DNA from: Pelomonas cellulosilytica
GTDB taxonomy: Bacteria > Pseudomonadota > Gammaproteobacteria > Burkholderiales > Burkholderiaceae_C
Assembly (NCBI RefSeq): GCF_021353265.1
Contig: NZ_JAJTWU010000008.1
Span: forward strand, 18,617 to 82,616
Direction of reading: 5' to 3'
DNA: 64,000 bases
The position numbers and the translations under genes are program-made. Positions 1-8,814 of the stretch are shown piece by piece; position 1 is the first letter of the stretch, and each line of letters starts with the position of its first letter. The notes beneath the pieces were generated by a model, which saw only the letters and a program-made list of their open reading frames with translations, was not told the DNA's origin and did not search any database.

Positions 1-827
1 TCGCCGCCTCGCCAACCCAAGTACAGCGTATTCGGCTCGCGAGGTGCTGCGGTCTCGCAGGAGACAAGTTCGCCTCGGGCCAACAGAGATGCAATCCGCG
101 CCTCGGGTAGCCAGCCGACGCCCAAGCCGGCGCGCTGCGCTTCGATCTTTGCGGCCATGTTGGGCACGGCGAGCGTGGGTTGGCCCTCAGCGTGGCCGTA
201 GGCTCGACCGTCGCCGTGGTGGGAGCTGTCAGCAACGACGATGGCCCGGTGCTCACGGAGTTGCTCCGCCGTGAGCGGGCCTCGAAGCTTCCCCAACGGG
301 TGGCGCGGCGCGACGGCGTACACCCAGCTCATGGTGCCCATCTCGCGCCACTGCAGGCCTGCCAGTGGTGGCGGCTCGTTCGTGGCACCGATCACCAGGT
401 CCGCTCGCCCCTCGGCCAAGGCTTCCCATGTGCCTCCCAGCACCTCGTGGGTGACGCGAAGCCTCACGCCGGATTCGAGCGCGTCGAAGTCACGGATGAC
501 GGGCAGCAGTGAGCTGAACTCGATGATCTCGTCGGTGACGATCCAGAGTCGGTCCTCCCAGCCCCGAGCCACCTGCGCGACCCGGCGGGTCAGCCGCTGC
601 ATGTCGTCTCGCAGGCGGACCGCTTCACGCACCAGCAGCGCGCCCGCGGTGGTGAGCTGCAGGCGGTAGCGGCGGCGATCAAAGAGCAGGGCGTCGAAGC
701 GCCCCTCGATCTGCCGCAGCGTGTACGACACCGTGGACGGCGCCTTGCCGAGGTGCGCCGCAGCGCGCGACAGGCTGCCGCTGTCGCGGATGGCTTCCAT
801 CAACTGGATCTCGTCGTCGCTAAGCAT
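1..827 (-). CDS. LysR-family transcriptional regulator, cut by the window's left edge
   Basis: Translating the minus strand from the ATG at 827 gives an open frame to the window edge (about 275 residues, no stop), so the C-terminus is missing. Residues 1-60 form a LysR winged helix-turn-helix (DSGSLSRAAAHLGKAPSTVS, then LRQIEGRFDALLFDR). A periplasmic-binding-like effector domain follows, with the usual family layout (VIGATNEPP, MGTMSWVYAVAPRHPL). It is divergent from the SDR gene at 941 with a 113-bp gap. A perfect inverted repeat carrying a T-N11-A LysR box lies immediately before the start codon, which suggests autoregulation and control of the SDR. The effector is unknown. Confidence 0.9.
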   Translation of the reverse strand, partial: MLSDDEIQLMEAIRDSGSLSRAAAHLGKAPSTVSYTLRQIEGRFDALLFDRRRYRLQLTTAGALLVREAVRLRDDMQRLTRRVAQVARGWEDRLWIVTDEIIEFSSLLPVIRDFDALESGVRLRVTHEVLGGTWEALAEGRADLVIGATNEPPPLAGLQWREMGTMSWVYAVAPRHPLGKLRGPLTAEQLREHRAIVVADSSHHGDGRAYGHAEGQPTLAVPNMAAKIEAQRAGLGVGWLPEARIASLLARGELVSCETAAPREPNTLYLGWRGG

Positions 828-844
828 GTTCGAAAACCTCGAAC
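828..844. promoter_or_regulatory. Perfect inverted repeat, probable LysR operator
   Basis: GTTCGA-AAACC-TCGAAC is a perfect 6-bp dyad with 5-bp spacer and contains T-N11-A (830 to 842), the signature of LysR operators. It abuts the start codon of the LysR gene (827) and lies about 100 bp upstream of the divergent SDR start (941). Confidence 0.55.
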
Positions 845-940
845 GGGTCGCCCAAGGGCGCCGGACGTCAAAAGTAGGTTGGGCGCCGAGTATCGAGTCC
901 ACGGCAGTACCGCCGCATCGACCGACTCGAAAGGATTCTC

Positions 941-1672
941 ATGACCCGCTTCACGCAAAAGACCGTCCTCGTCACCGGCGGCACTTCCGGCATCGGCCTG
1001 GCCGCGGCCCGCGCTTTCAAGGCCGAAGGCGCGCACGTCATCGTCACCGCCCGTCCGGGCAAGCAGATGGACAGCGAAGGCTTCGAGCTGGTCCCGCTGG
1101 ACGCCTCAGATGTGCTCGGCGCCCGCGCGCTCGGCGCGCATCTTGCTGCTGCCGGGCGCCAACTGGACGCCGTCTTTGTCAATGCCGGCATCGCCGAGTT
1201 CGCCTCTCTGGCTGACGCGAGCGAAGATCTGTGGAATCGCACCTTCGACACCAATGCCAAGGGCGCGTTCTTCCTGATCCAGGCGTTGCGGCCCGTGCTG
1301 GCGCGCGGAGCGTCCATCGTGCTGAATGGCTCGATCAACGCGCGCATCGGTATGCCGAATTCGGCCATCTACGCTGCAAGCAAGGCCGCGCTGATCTCCC
1401 TGGCGAAGACGTTGTCGGCGGAGCTGCTGCCGCAGGGCGCTCGCGTCAATGTCGTCAGCCCTGGGCCCGTTCACACGCCGCTGTATGGCAAGCTTGGCTT
1501 CGATGCCGAGACGCTGAAGACCGTAGCCGCGCAGATCCAAAGCCAGGTACCGCTCGGCCGCTTCGGCACGCCGGAGGAGATCGCCTCGACCGTGCTGCAC
1601 CTCAGCGCCCCGGAGTCGGCGTTCATCGTGGGCACCGAAGTGATTGCCGATGGCGGCATGAGCCAGCTCTGA
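941..1672 (+). CDS. Short-chain dehydrogenase/reductase (SDR)
   Basis: A 243-aa classical SDR oxidoreductase using NAD(P). The cofactor motif TGGTSGIG lies at residues 12-19, an NAG motif follows at about 80, and the catalytic Ser and YxxxK are visible (NGSINARIG, then IYAASKAAL). The C-terminus (TEVIADGGMSQL) is typical of the family. The start has a good ribosome site (AAAGGA before ATG). The substrate is unknown. The divergent LysR gene with a shared operator suggests it is the LysR target, possibly a stress- or xenobiotic-induced carbonyl reductase. It converges on the SDR gene ending at 1676 with only 3 bp between them. Confidence 0.93.
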   Translation: MTRFTQKTVLVTGGTSGIGLAAARAFKAEGAHVIVTARPGKQMDSEGFELVPLDASDVLGARALGAHLAAAGRQLDAVFVNAGIAEFASLADASEDLWNRTFDTNAKGAFFLIQALRPVLARGASIVLNGSINARIGMPNSAIYAASKAALISLAKTLSAELLPQGARVNVVSPGPVHTPLYGKLGFDAETLKTVAAQIQSQVPLGRFGTPEEIASTVLHLSAPESAFIVGTEVIADGGMSQL

Positions 1673-1675
1673 ATC

Positions 1676-2467
1676 TCAGAATGCACTCTTGACCACGCCA
1701 CCATCGACGCGGAGTGCCGCGCCGGTGGTGGCGGACGCCAGCGGGCTGGCCACATAGGCGACGAGGGACGCCACCTCCTGCGGGGTGCCGAAGCGCTTGA
1801 TAAGCGACGTGGGCCGCACTTTGTCGAAGAACTCGGCCTCGACCTGCTCGAACGTCTTGCCGGCGGCGTGGGCCATGTCCTGCACGAAGTCGCCCACCCC
1901 TCGCGATTTTGTCGGCCCGGGCAGTACGCTGTTGACCGTGATGCCTGTGCCGGCAACGGATTCGGCCAACCCACGCGAGACGGCAAGTTGGGCGGTCTTG
2001 CTCACGCCGTAGTGAATCATCTCCGTGGGAATCTGCACGGCGCTTTCACTGGAGATGAAGATGATGCGTCCCCAATTGGCGCGCTTCATTGCGGGCAGCA
2101 TCAGACGGGCCAGCCGCACGCCGCTCAGCACGTTGACGTCGAAGAAGCGCATCCAGTCCTCGTCGGGAATGTCTTCGAAGGCCTTCGGCTCGAAAATGCC
2201 GAGGTTGTTGACGAGGATCTCGATGCCCGTACGCTGGCGCACGAGTTCCTCGGCCGCCGCCGCGCGACTGAGGTCGCCCGCGTAGCCTTCGATGGTGCCG
2301 CCGGTGTCCGAGCGCATCCGCTCGACGGCCTCGTCGACCGCGGCCTGTGTGCGCCCGTTGACGATGACACGGGCGCCTTCATGCGCCAGCGTGCGCGCGA
2401 TGGCGTAGCCGATGCCGGCCGTACTGCCGCTGACCAGGGCAAGCTTGCCCTCGAGTTTCAGATCCAT
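1676..2467 (-). CDS. Short-chain dehydrogenase/reductase (SDR)
   Basis: A 263-aa classical SDR. Start MDLKLEGKLALVSG at 2467 is chosen because AGGAGAG precedes it; a longer upstream reading lacks family similarity. The nucleotide motif is SGSTAGIG (residues 14-21), then NNLG at about 90, catalytic SSESAV, and YGVSK (YxxxK). The C-terminus ends in a glycine-rich RVDGGVVKSAF. It lies 11 bp downstream of the secreted-protein gene 2479-3279, so it is probably the last gene of a three-gene operon that begins at 4547. Substrate unknown; 3-oxoacyl-reductase-like enzymes share this pattern. Confidence 0.92.
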   Translation of the reverse strand: MDLKLEGKLALVSGSTAGIGYAIARTLAHEGARVIVNGRTQAAVDEAVERMRSDTGGTIEGYAGDLSRAAAAEELVRQRTGIEILVNNLGIFEPKAFEDIPDEDWMRFFDVNVLSGVRLARLMLPAMKRANWGRIIFISSESAVQIPTEMIHYGVSKTAQLAVSRGLAESVAGTGITVNSVLPGPTKSRGVGDFVQDMAHAAGKTFEQVEAEFFDKVRPTSLIKRFGTPQEVASLVAYVASPLASATTGAALRVDGGVVKSAF

Positions 2468-2478
2468 GTTGACTCTCC

Positions 2479-3279
2479 TCAGGAAGTGGCTGGGTGCGCC
2501 GGATGGCCGACGCTTCGGATCAGGTTCACCGGCGTGAACGGCAGGCTCGCGCCATCGCACGTCTCGTCATGACTCAGCGGCGCCTCGAAGGCCGCACATT
2601 GCCGGTTGCCGGCGGGGTCCTCGAGGCCTGGATGTGTCACCAGCCGGTGCTGGCCCAGAGTCCAGGGCTGCGACGGCCTGAAGCGCCACGTTGAGTCGCC
2701 ATCGTTGAGGGTGGTGGTACCGGCAACGCGGCGCCCCTGGCTGTCCAGCACGGCGATGAGCCGCTCGCCGACGGAACTGATCGGCGTTCTCAGGTCAACG
2801 GACAGCGTGTCCCGTGTGCCGCTGCGTGGCGGGCGAACGCGCCACTGCCTGGGACGCAGCGGCTGCGACGCGGCGGCAGTGACCCGCCAGGACTTGACCG
2901 TAGGTGGCTCGTGCGCATCGCGGCCCGCGACGCGCAGGCTGATGGTGGCACCTTCCTTCAGGGCGCGCCCTGCTGCCAGGTTGGGCCCGACGCCGGACTT
3001 CACACGTCCCGGGTCGAGCAGGACGGTGATTCGCCGACCGTCCGCGTCGGGCAATGCGACGTCGAGCAGCGCGTGCCGGATTTCCTGGCCATCGGCATCG
3101 AGCAGCATCAGCCGCTCGACGTCGAAGGGCAGCGCCTGAGGTCGGTCGAAGCGCAACTCGAACCTCAGCAAGTTCTCCGGCACCTCAGCGCCGGCGGGGT
3201 GGATGTCCACGGAAGCGGCGCGGGCGAGGGATGCCGCTGCCAGGCTCGCGATCGCCATGACCCGGCAAAGGCGTTTCAT
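2479..3279 (-). CDS. Exported protein of unknown function with Ig-like region
   Basis: A 266-aa protein with a clear signal peptide (MKRLCRVMAIASLAAASLARAA). The mature part is rich in beta-strand pattern. Its first half (VPENLLRFELRFDRPQ, ALLDVALPDADGRRI) resembles bacterial Ig-like sequences that contrast expected and actual surface properties, and the pattern recurs in the second half (LSVDLRTPISSVGERL). I do not recognise a named family. Its ATG overlaps the stop of the upstream secreted-protein gene by four bases (ATGA), so the two are translationally coupled and probably act together in the periplasm. Confidence 0.75.
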   Translation of the reverse strand: MKRLCRVMAIASLAAASLARAASVDIHPAGAEVPENLLRFELRFDRPQALPFDVERLMLLDADGQEIRHALLDVALPDADGRRITVLLDPGRVKSGVGPNLAAGRALKEGATISLRVAGRDAHEPPTVKSWRVTAAASQPLRPRQWRVRPPRSGTRDTLSVDLRTPISSVGERLIAVLDSQGRRVAGTTTLNDGDSTWRFRPSQPWTLGQHRLVTHPGLEDPAGNRQCAAFEAPLSHDETCDGASLPFTPVNLIRSVGHPAHPATS

Positions 3280-4547
3280 GGCTTGGCGGGCGGCGCCAGG
3301 TCGGCATAGCCCTCGTCAATGCGCAGCGTGCGGTGTACGCCGCTCCACTGGTCGTTCTCCGGGTACTTGAAGTCCGCGAAGTCGTACTCGTTGACGAAGT
3401 CGCTCAGCCGCAGGAACAAGCCTTTGCGCATGGATACCAGCTCCATGGCTCCGCTCGCCTCGTTACGGCGCAGTGCGGCGAAGAAGGTGGCGTCCTGGTT
3501 GTCGATCTGGGCCACGCGCATCGGGATGTACGTGGACTTGAGGCCCAGCGTCGGCTCGGCCGGCCATTTGATCGGCGTGGAGAGGCCTGGCTTCGCGGAC
3601 GCGTCGGCGATGTCGGCGACAGACACCAAGTCGGCGGACTTGTGCGAATGCGTCAGCAGCACCATCGGCCCTTGCCCGGCGTCGAACATCACCATACCGG
3701 CCGGCGCGCTTCCCCAGCCGAACTCTGCCACTGTCTTCGCTGCGATGTGGGCCCCGTCCTTCAGGTCCTTCAGGGGAATGGTGACCAACGGAGAGCAGGT
3801 GAAGGCTGCGACCAGCGTTGGCTCGCCGTTCAGGTTCGTGATCACCATCTTGCGGATGGGTGCGCGGGTTTCCAGCTGGTTGTGCACCGGGTGGTACATC
3901 TCGACGCTGCTGACAGCGGCACCGCCTTTGAAGGGGAAGTCGAAGACGCGCAGCGTCGACGCGAACGTCGCGTTGGACAGCCCGGCCACGTAGAGCTTGC
4001 CGTCGTGGAACTTCATGTCGGTCACGGTGAGGCTAGCGGCCTGCGTGTCGCGCCAAAGTTTCTTGTCGGCAGCGGGCAGGTTGCCGATAGCGACTGACTC
4101 GCGCTTGCTGCGTTCCATGTCGACCCGGCCCACTTTGCCCGCAGCGTCGACGGAGACGAGCACCGGCTTGTGCGGGGTGCCCGCGGTGCCTCCGTCGACC
4201 GACAGCGTGATGTAGGCGACCTCGCTGCCCGGCCGGACGGCCATGTCCTCGAAGCGCAGCCGTTCCGGGCGGGTGTGCAACGCAGTGGCGATGGCGCCCG
4301 ACACATCCTTCAAATTGAACGGCGTCGGCGTGCGGGAGGTCACCGGCGGCAAGGTGAGGGTATGCAACTGGCCGGCGCGCCAGTCCGCGATGACCACAGT
4401 GTTCTCATCGACGAAGGTCATCTTGCCGGCGGATTCCACGGGGGCGCCGAAGGCCTGTGCTGCGTGCAGTGCCAGGGCCAGCACGGTGCATCGCAGTGCT
4501 CGGGCGCGCGGGCGGCGTACCGGTAGGGGAAGGGACTGTGGACTCAT
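3276..4547 (-). CDS. Exported beta-propeller-like protein of unknown function
   Basis: A 423-aa protein from the ATG at 4547, preceded by GAGGAG. An N-terminal arginine-rich stretch and hydrophobic segment (LRCTVLALALHAAQAFGA) form a signal peptide. The rest has repeated short strand motifs (VIADWRAGQLHTLTLPP, LVSVDAAGKVGRVDM, KFHDGKLYVAGLSNATFAST), as expected of a propeller-like fold. I cannot assign a family or ligand. It heads a minus-strand group with the coupled exported protein and an SDR, and is divergent from the exported hydrolase gene at 4698. Confidence 0.75.
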   Translation of the reverse strand: MSPQSLPLPVRRPRARALRCTVLALALHAAQAFGAPVESAGKMTFVDENTVVIADWRAGQLHTLTLPPVTSRTPTPFNLKDVSGAIATALHTRPERLRFEDMAVRPGSEVAYITLSVDGGTAGTPHKPVLVSVDAAGKVGRVDMERSKRESVAIGNLPAADKKLWRDTQAASLTVTDMKFHDGKLYVAGLSNATFASTLRVFDFPFKGGAAVSSVEMYHPVHNQLETRAPIRKMVITNLNGEPTLVAAFTCSPLVTIPLKDLKDGAHIAAKTVAEFGWGSAPAGMVMFDAGQGPMVLLTHSHKSADLVSVADIADASAKPGLSTPIKWPAEPTLGLKSTYIPMRVAQIDNQDATFFAALRRNEASGAMELVSMRKGLFLRLSDFVNEYDFADFKYPENDQWSGVHRTLRIDEGYADLAPPAKP

Positions 4548-4572
4548 GACGTTGCTCCTCAAAGGGTGAGCA

Positions 4573-4583
4573 CACTGTCAGTG
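4573..4583. promoter_or_regulatory. Short palindrome in divergent promoter region
   Basis: CACTG-T-CAGTG is a perfect 11-bp palindrome in the 150-bp gap between the divergent genes starting at 4547 (minus) and 4698 (plus). It could be an operator for one or both, but a dyad this short may be chance. Confidence 0.25.
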
Positions 4584-4697
4584 GACGAGGGCCGTGTGCC
4601 CACTCCCGGTCGGACCAGGCGCGCTTCTCTCCTTTGGGGCATGCAGCAGCTAGCGGGGCCGTCAAGACTGACGAGCCACTCAGTCCAGGAGCACCCC

Positions 4698-5675
4698 ATG
4701 CCGCATTCAACTTCCACACGGGCCGACGCGCCGCGTTGGCAACGCTGGGCCGGCCCGCTGGCCCTGTCCGTGCTGCTGATGGCGGGGCTGCCCTGCCAGG
4801 CGGACACAGCTGTGCCCGTGTTTCCCGAGAGCTTCGCGGTTCGCGACCTCGAAGGCGAGGGCGCCACACTCCATGTGCGTATCGGCGGCCAGGGCCGTGC
4901 AGCGGTGGTCCTGCTGCACGGCTTTGGCGAAACCGGCGACATGTGGGCGCCGTTGGCGGCCCGATTGGCGGAGCGCTTCACCGTCATTATTCCGGACCTG
5001 CGGGGCATGGGCCTGTCGGCGCGGCCCGAGGGCGGCTATGACAAGAAGACGCAGGCCCGCCAGCTCGCGGCGGTGCTGGACGGCCTGGGCGTCGGGCCTG
5101 TGGCGCTGGTCACCCACGACATTGGAAACATGGTGGGCTATGCGTTTGCGGCGCAGTACCCGGGCCGCGTGACTCGATTTGCCATCATCGATGCGCCACT
5201 GCCCGGCATCGAGCCGTGGACCGAGATCGCTCGACGTCATGCGGTGTGGCATTGGTCGTTCTGGGGCGCGGACGCCGAGCGCCTCGTGGCCGGCCGTGAG
5301 CGCATCTACCTGGATCGCTTCTGGAACGAGTTCGCGGCCCCGGGGAACCGCTACCCGGAGAGCTGGCGTGGGCACTACGCGGCTCTTTACGGCCAGCCCG
5401 GCGCCATGCGCGCGGCGTTCGAGCAGTTCAAGGCCTTCGACCAGGATGCCGTCGACAACCGCGCGTTCGCCGCCAAGGCCAAGCTCTCGATGCCGGTGCT
5501 GGCGGTCGGCGGCGGGCGGTCCTACGGCACGACGATGGCCGCGGTGATGAGGAACGTGGCCGACGATGTCACGGAGGAGGTCATCGCCGGCGCGGGCCAC
5601 TGGGTGCTGGAAGAGCGCCCCGCCGAGCTCATTGCAGCGGTGCGCCGTTTCCTCGAAGTGTCGCCGTTGCGCTGA
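4698..5675 (+). CDS. Exported alpha/beta hydrolase, Asp-nucleophile (epoxide hydrolase-like)
   Basis: A 325-aa alpha/beta-fold hydrolase. The ATG at 4698 is chosen for its AGGAG site and the signal peptide that follows (GPLALSVLLMAGLPCQA). Motifs: oxyanion HGFGETGDMW (74-83), DLRGMG at 100, nucleophile elbow VTHDIGN with Asp141 in the Ser position, and catalytic His in GAGHWVLEERP near the end. An Asp nucleophile is typical of epoxide hydrolases and haloalkane dehalogenases. Export of such an enzyme is notable. A close paralogue, with the same HGFGxTGDMWAP stretch, is at 13622-14551. It is divergent from the exported-protein operon starting at 4547. Confidence 0.9.
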   Translation: MPHSTSTRADAPRWQRWAGPLALSVLLMAGLPCQADTAVPVFPESFAVRDLEGEGATLHVRIGGQGRAAVVLLHGFGETGDMWAPLAARLAERFTVIIPDLRGMGLSARPEGGYDKKTQARQLAAVLDGLGVGPVALVTHDIGNMVGYAFAAQYPGRVTRFAIIDAPLPGIEPWTEIARRHAVWHWSFWGADAERLVAGRERIYLDRFWNEFAAPGNRYPESWRGHYAALYGQPGAMRAAFEQFKAFDQDAVDNRAFAAKAKLSMPVLAVGGGRSYGTTMAAVMRNVADDVTEEVIAGAGHWVLEERPAELIAAVRRFLEVSPLR

Positions 5676-5684
5676 TCAACGCCG

Positions 5685-6734
5685 CTAGAAGCGGTGCCGG
5701 ACGCCGAGCGCGGCGCCGTGCTGCTGGCCCCGATGGGTCATGAACGCTGTTAGCGGATAGGCCCCCGTTATCCGGTTGGCGTCCAGCACGACGTACAAGT
5801 CTGTGCGTTTCGATAGCAGATAGTCCACATGCAGCCACGCGAGCTGCCTGGAGCCTGCAGCGACTCGCCGCTGGCGGTCCTCGCCGGCGCTCAGGGTGTA
5901 AACGAACGACCCGGCGGAGTAAGCCAGGGCGCCCACCCAGACCGTGTTGGTTTGCCGACTGAGGCTGTCGCGTCGCTTCATCGTGCCAAGGTAAGCCTTC
6001 CAACCGCTGGCGAGTTTGAATGCCGCGCCCGTGCCTAGCACGCGCCGCGTCTCCGAGTTGTCGACGTTATGCATGGACGATGAATACGCCGCTGCATCGA
6101 CGCCGTCCGCCTTGTACGCGACTGCGAAAGCCCAAGATGCGCCGTTCATGCCTTCGCCGAGCGTCGCGCTGACGCTGGCGCTGACCGGACCGGCGTCGAC
6201 GGTGTACTGGACCATGTTGTCCTGCCGGATCAACTGGTGCCCGACCAGCAGCGCGAGCACCTCCTGGTTCGGATTGGCGTTGGGCTGGAATCGGCCGGAA
6301 TACACGTTGGCCAGCGTGTACTGCCGTCCGATCGTCAGCGTTCCTGCGCTCCCGGCGTTCAGTCCGACTAGCGCCTCCCGGCCGAATGCGCGACCTGCCG
6401 GCGCCGCGGTCTGGCCGTAGTTGGCCGCGGCCGTGACCTGCATCAGCGTGCCGGCAGACGGATCGAGGCCTTGCTCGATTGAGAAGAAGGCCTTCATTCC
6501 GCTGCTCAGATCCTCAGTGCCCCGAAATCCCAGTCGACTGCCTGTGAAGGCGCCGTCATTCATGCTGAACAGGCTTGAGCCTCCCGCGTCAGCGTGCGTC
6601 GCATGCCGGAGCGTCGTGTCCAGCAGTCCATAGACGCTAACGCTGGGCTCGGCCCGGCTCGCCGGCGGCGCACAAAGACTAAGCACCAAGGGCGCCTGGA
6701 ACCTGAGGAGCGCCCACATCAGGCCTAGCCTCAT
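5685..6734 (-). CDS. Gram-negative trimeric porin (OmpC/PhoE-like)
   Basis: A 349-aa outer-membrane porin. An N-terminal hydrophobic signal (FQAPLVLSLCAPPASRA) is followed by SVSVYGLLDTTLRHAT, the start typical of betaproteobacterial porins. Further hallmarks are SRLGFRGTEDLSSGMKAFF, GREALVGLNAGSAGTLTIGR, repeated strand motifs, and a C-terminal phenylalanine (LGVRHRF) required for BAM-dependent insertion. The start overlaps the stop of the MFS gene by four bases (ATGA), so it is the last gene of the operon from 9324. It presumably supplies outer-membrane passage for the compound handled by that operon. Confidence 0.92.
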   Translation of the reverse strand: MRLGLMWALLRFQAPLVLSLCAPPASRAEPSVSVYGLLDTTLRHATHADAGGSSLFSMNDGAFTGSRLGFRGTEDLSSGMKAFFSIEQGLDPSAGTLMQVTAAANYGQTAAPAGRAFGREALVGLNAGSAGTLTIGRQYTLANVYSGRFQPNANPNQEVLALLVGHQLIRQDNMVQYTVDAGPVSASVSATLGEGMNGASWAFAVAYKADGVDAAAYSSSMHNVDNSETRRVLGTGAAFKLASGWKAYLGTMKRRDSLSRQTNTVWVGALAYSAGSFVYTLSAGEDRQRRVAAGSRQLAWLHVDYLLSKRTDLYVVLDANRITGAYPLTAFMTHRGQQHGAALGVRHRF

Positions 6735-7966
6735 GAGACCCCGCCAGGCAGATGCCGCGCGGGACGAACGGCGCGATGCGCCGCGGCACGCTGCCGCCAC
6801 ACGCTGTAGCCCGCCACGGCCAGGCCCAGGAGCGTCGGTCCCGCGGCAACCCAGGGCAAGATTGCCAGGCCGGGGCCGCGCGCGATCACGACACCGCCCA
6901 GCCACGCCCCGAGCGCGTTGCCGAGATTGAAGGCCGCGATGTTCAGGCTGGAGGCCATGCTCTGCCCGGCGCCCCGCGCCTGATTCAGCACGCGCAGTTG
7001 CAAGGGCGACACCGTAGCGAAGGCGCCCGTGCCCAGTAGGCCGACGAACAGCACCGCAGTCGCACGGTGCCCCATGGCGAAGCCCATCAGCACCAGCACA
7101 CCGGCCAGCGCCGCCAGCGAGCCCAGCAGCATGAGCACCGGCGCACGGTCCGTCAGCCTGCCGCCGATGACATTTCCCAGCACCATGCCGACGCCGAACA
7201 CCAGAAGGATCGCTGACACTTCGGCCTCGGCGAACCCGCTGACCTGCGTCAGCAGCGGCTGGATGAAGGTGAACACGGCGAAGACGCCGGCGAAGCCGAA
7301 GACGGTGGCCGCGAGGCCGAGCAGCACGTGCAGGCGGCCGAGCACCTTGAACTCTTCCGTCAACGACACGCCGCTGCCGCAGCCGGCCTCGCGCGCCGAC
7401 AAGAACAGCGCGATGACCGCCGTCGCGAGAACGCCGATGGCGCACACTGCCCAGAACGTGGACCGCCACCCGAAGTGCAGGCCGAGCCACGAGCCAGCGG
7501 GCACGCCGAGCAGCGTTGCGACGGTGAGGCCGGTGAACATGGTCGAGATGGCCGCCGCCTTGCGGTCCGGAGGCACCATGCTGGCGGCCACCACCGCGCC
7601 GACGCCGAAGAATGTGCCGTGGGCCAGCGACGTGACCACGCGAGCGACCATCAGCACCGAGTAGCTCGGTGCCACAGCGCAGGCCAGGTTGCCCAGCGTG
7701 AAGATGACCATGAGCGCCAGCAGTGCGGTCTTTCGTGGCACCTTGCTGAGCGCGGCGGTGAGCAGCGGCGCGCCCACAAAGACGCCGAGCGCGTAGCCGG
7801 AGATCAACAGGCCGGCGCTGGGCAGGCTGACATGCAGGTCAGCAGCGAGCTGTATCAGCAGGCCCATGATGACGAACTCGGTGGTGCCGATGCCGAAGGC
7901 GCCGAGGGTCAGCGCGTAGAGAGCCAGCGAGGAGCGCTTGCCGTCCGAGGCTATGGTGTGGGTCAT
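6731..7966 (-). CDS. MFS transporter, DHA1 (AraJ/YdhP-like) family
   Basis: A 411-aa inner-membrane protein with 12 predicted hydrophobic segments. The N-terminus (LGAFGIGTTEFVIMGLLIQLA) is characteristic of the DHA1 sugar-efflux or drug-efflux group (AraJ, YdhP, YdeA). The loop after segment 2 carries the family motif region (LTAALSKVPRKTAL), and segment 4 has RVVTSLAHGTFFGVGA. It exports small molecules by proton antiport in this family; the substrate is unknown. It lies between a periplasmic hydrolase gene (21-bp gap) and a coupled porin, consistent with one transport/detoxification operon. Confidence 0.93.
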   Translation of the reverse strand: MTHTIASDGKRSSLALYALTLGAFGIGTTEFVIMGLLIQLAADLHVSLPSAGLLISGYALGVFVGAPLLTAALSKVPRKTALLALMVIFTLGNLACAVAPSYSVLMVARVVTSLAHGTFFGVGAVVAASMVPPDRKAAAISTMFTGLTVATLLGVPAGSWLGLHFGWRSTFWAVCAIGVLATAVIALFLSAREAGCGSGVSLTEEFKVLGRLHVLLGLAATVFGFAGVFAVFTFIQPLLTQVSGFAEAEVSAILLVFGVGMVLGNVIGGRLTDRAPVLMLLGSLAALAGVLVLMGFAMGHRATAVLFVGLLGTGAFATVSPLQLRVLNQARGAGQSMASSLNIAAFNLGNALGAWLGGVVIARGPGLAILPWVAAGPTLLGLAVAGYSVWRQRAAAHRAVRPARHLPGGVS

Positions 7967-7987
7967 GCTTCACTCCCGGCGGTGCTG

Positions 7988-8776
7988 TCAGTCGCGGCTG
8001 CTCGAGCGGGCGGCTTCCACGATCAGCGCGGCGACTTCGCGCGGATGGGACACCATCAGCGCGTGCGAGCCGTCCTTCACCACGACGGTCCTTTTCGCCT
8101 TCGCGCGTTCGGCCATGAAGGCCATGGCTTGCGGAGGAATGTTGAGGTCACCGGTGCCGTAGATGGCCCAGGAGGGAAGGTCCTTCCATGCCGGCGCGGG
8201 CGCAGCCTCTGACAGCGCCGTCGCCTTGATCGGACGCTGCGTCGCCGCCATGGTCTGGGCCTGCGCGAGCGGCACGTCGGCGGCGAACTGCTGCGGGAAC
8301 TTGTCTTGCTGCACGTAGAGGTCTTCGCCGCCGTCGGCGAGCTTGACCGGCACAGCGAGCGTGGGCGGCAGCGTGGAGCCGGGAAACTTGGCTGTCAGCG
8401 CGAGGGCGCTCTCACCCTGGTCGGGCGAGAAGGCCGCGACGAACACCAGCGCCTTGGCATTCGGCAGCCCGTTGGCCGCAGCTGAGATGACGGCGCCGCC
8501 GTAGGAGTGGCCGACCAGCACCACCGGGCCGTCGACCGAGCGGGCGAGCGCCGCGACGTAAGCACCGTCGGTGGCCACGCTGCGCAGCGGATTGGCGGCG
8601 GCGATGACGGTGTAGCCCTGCTGGATGAGCTCAGCGACGACGCCGTTCCAGCTCGACGAGCCGGCGAACGCCCCGTGGACCAGGACGATGGTGGGCTTGG
8701 GGGGCGCGGCCATGACCGAGGCGGTGGCGATGGTCACGATGCCTGCGGCGAGAGCGCGCCTGATGGAACGGGTCAT
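7988..8776 (-). CDS. Exported alpha/beta hydrolase (serine nucleophile)
   Basis: A 262-aa hydrolase. Start ATG at 8776 (AAGGA upstream) gives a signal peptide (RRALAAGIVTIATASVMAA). The oxyanion motif is VLVHGAFAGSSSW (residues 32-43); the nucleophile elbow is GHSYGG with Ser91. An acid lies in YGTGDLNIP, and the catalytic His in KDGSHALMVSHP. This matches the small esterase-like group annotated as alpha/beta hydrolases in Proteobacteria, often beside MFS exporters. The substrate is unknown. It is the second gene of the operon starting at 9324. Confidence 0.9.
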   Translation of the reverse strand: MTRSIRRALAAGIVTIATASVMAAPPKPTIVLVHGAFAGSSSWNGVVAELIQQGYTVIAAANPLRSVATDGAYVAALARSVDGPVVLVGHSYGGAVISAAANGLPNAKALVFVAAFSPDQGESALALTAKFPGSTLPPTLAVPVKLADGGEDLYVQQDKFPQQFAADVPLAQAQTMAATQRPIKATALSEAAPAPAWKDLPSWAIYGTGDLNIPPQAMAFMAERAKAKRTVVVKDGSHALMVSHPREVAALIVEAARSSSRD

Positions 8777-8814
8777 GGTGCGGTCCTTTGATGAAGGGGG
8801 CGAGGATGTGGGCA

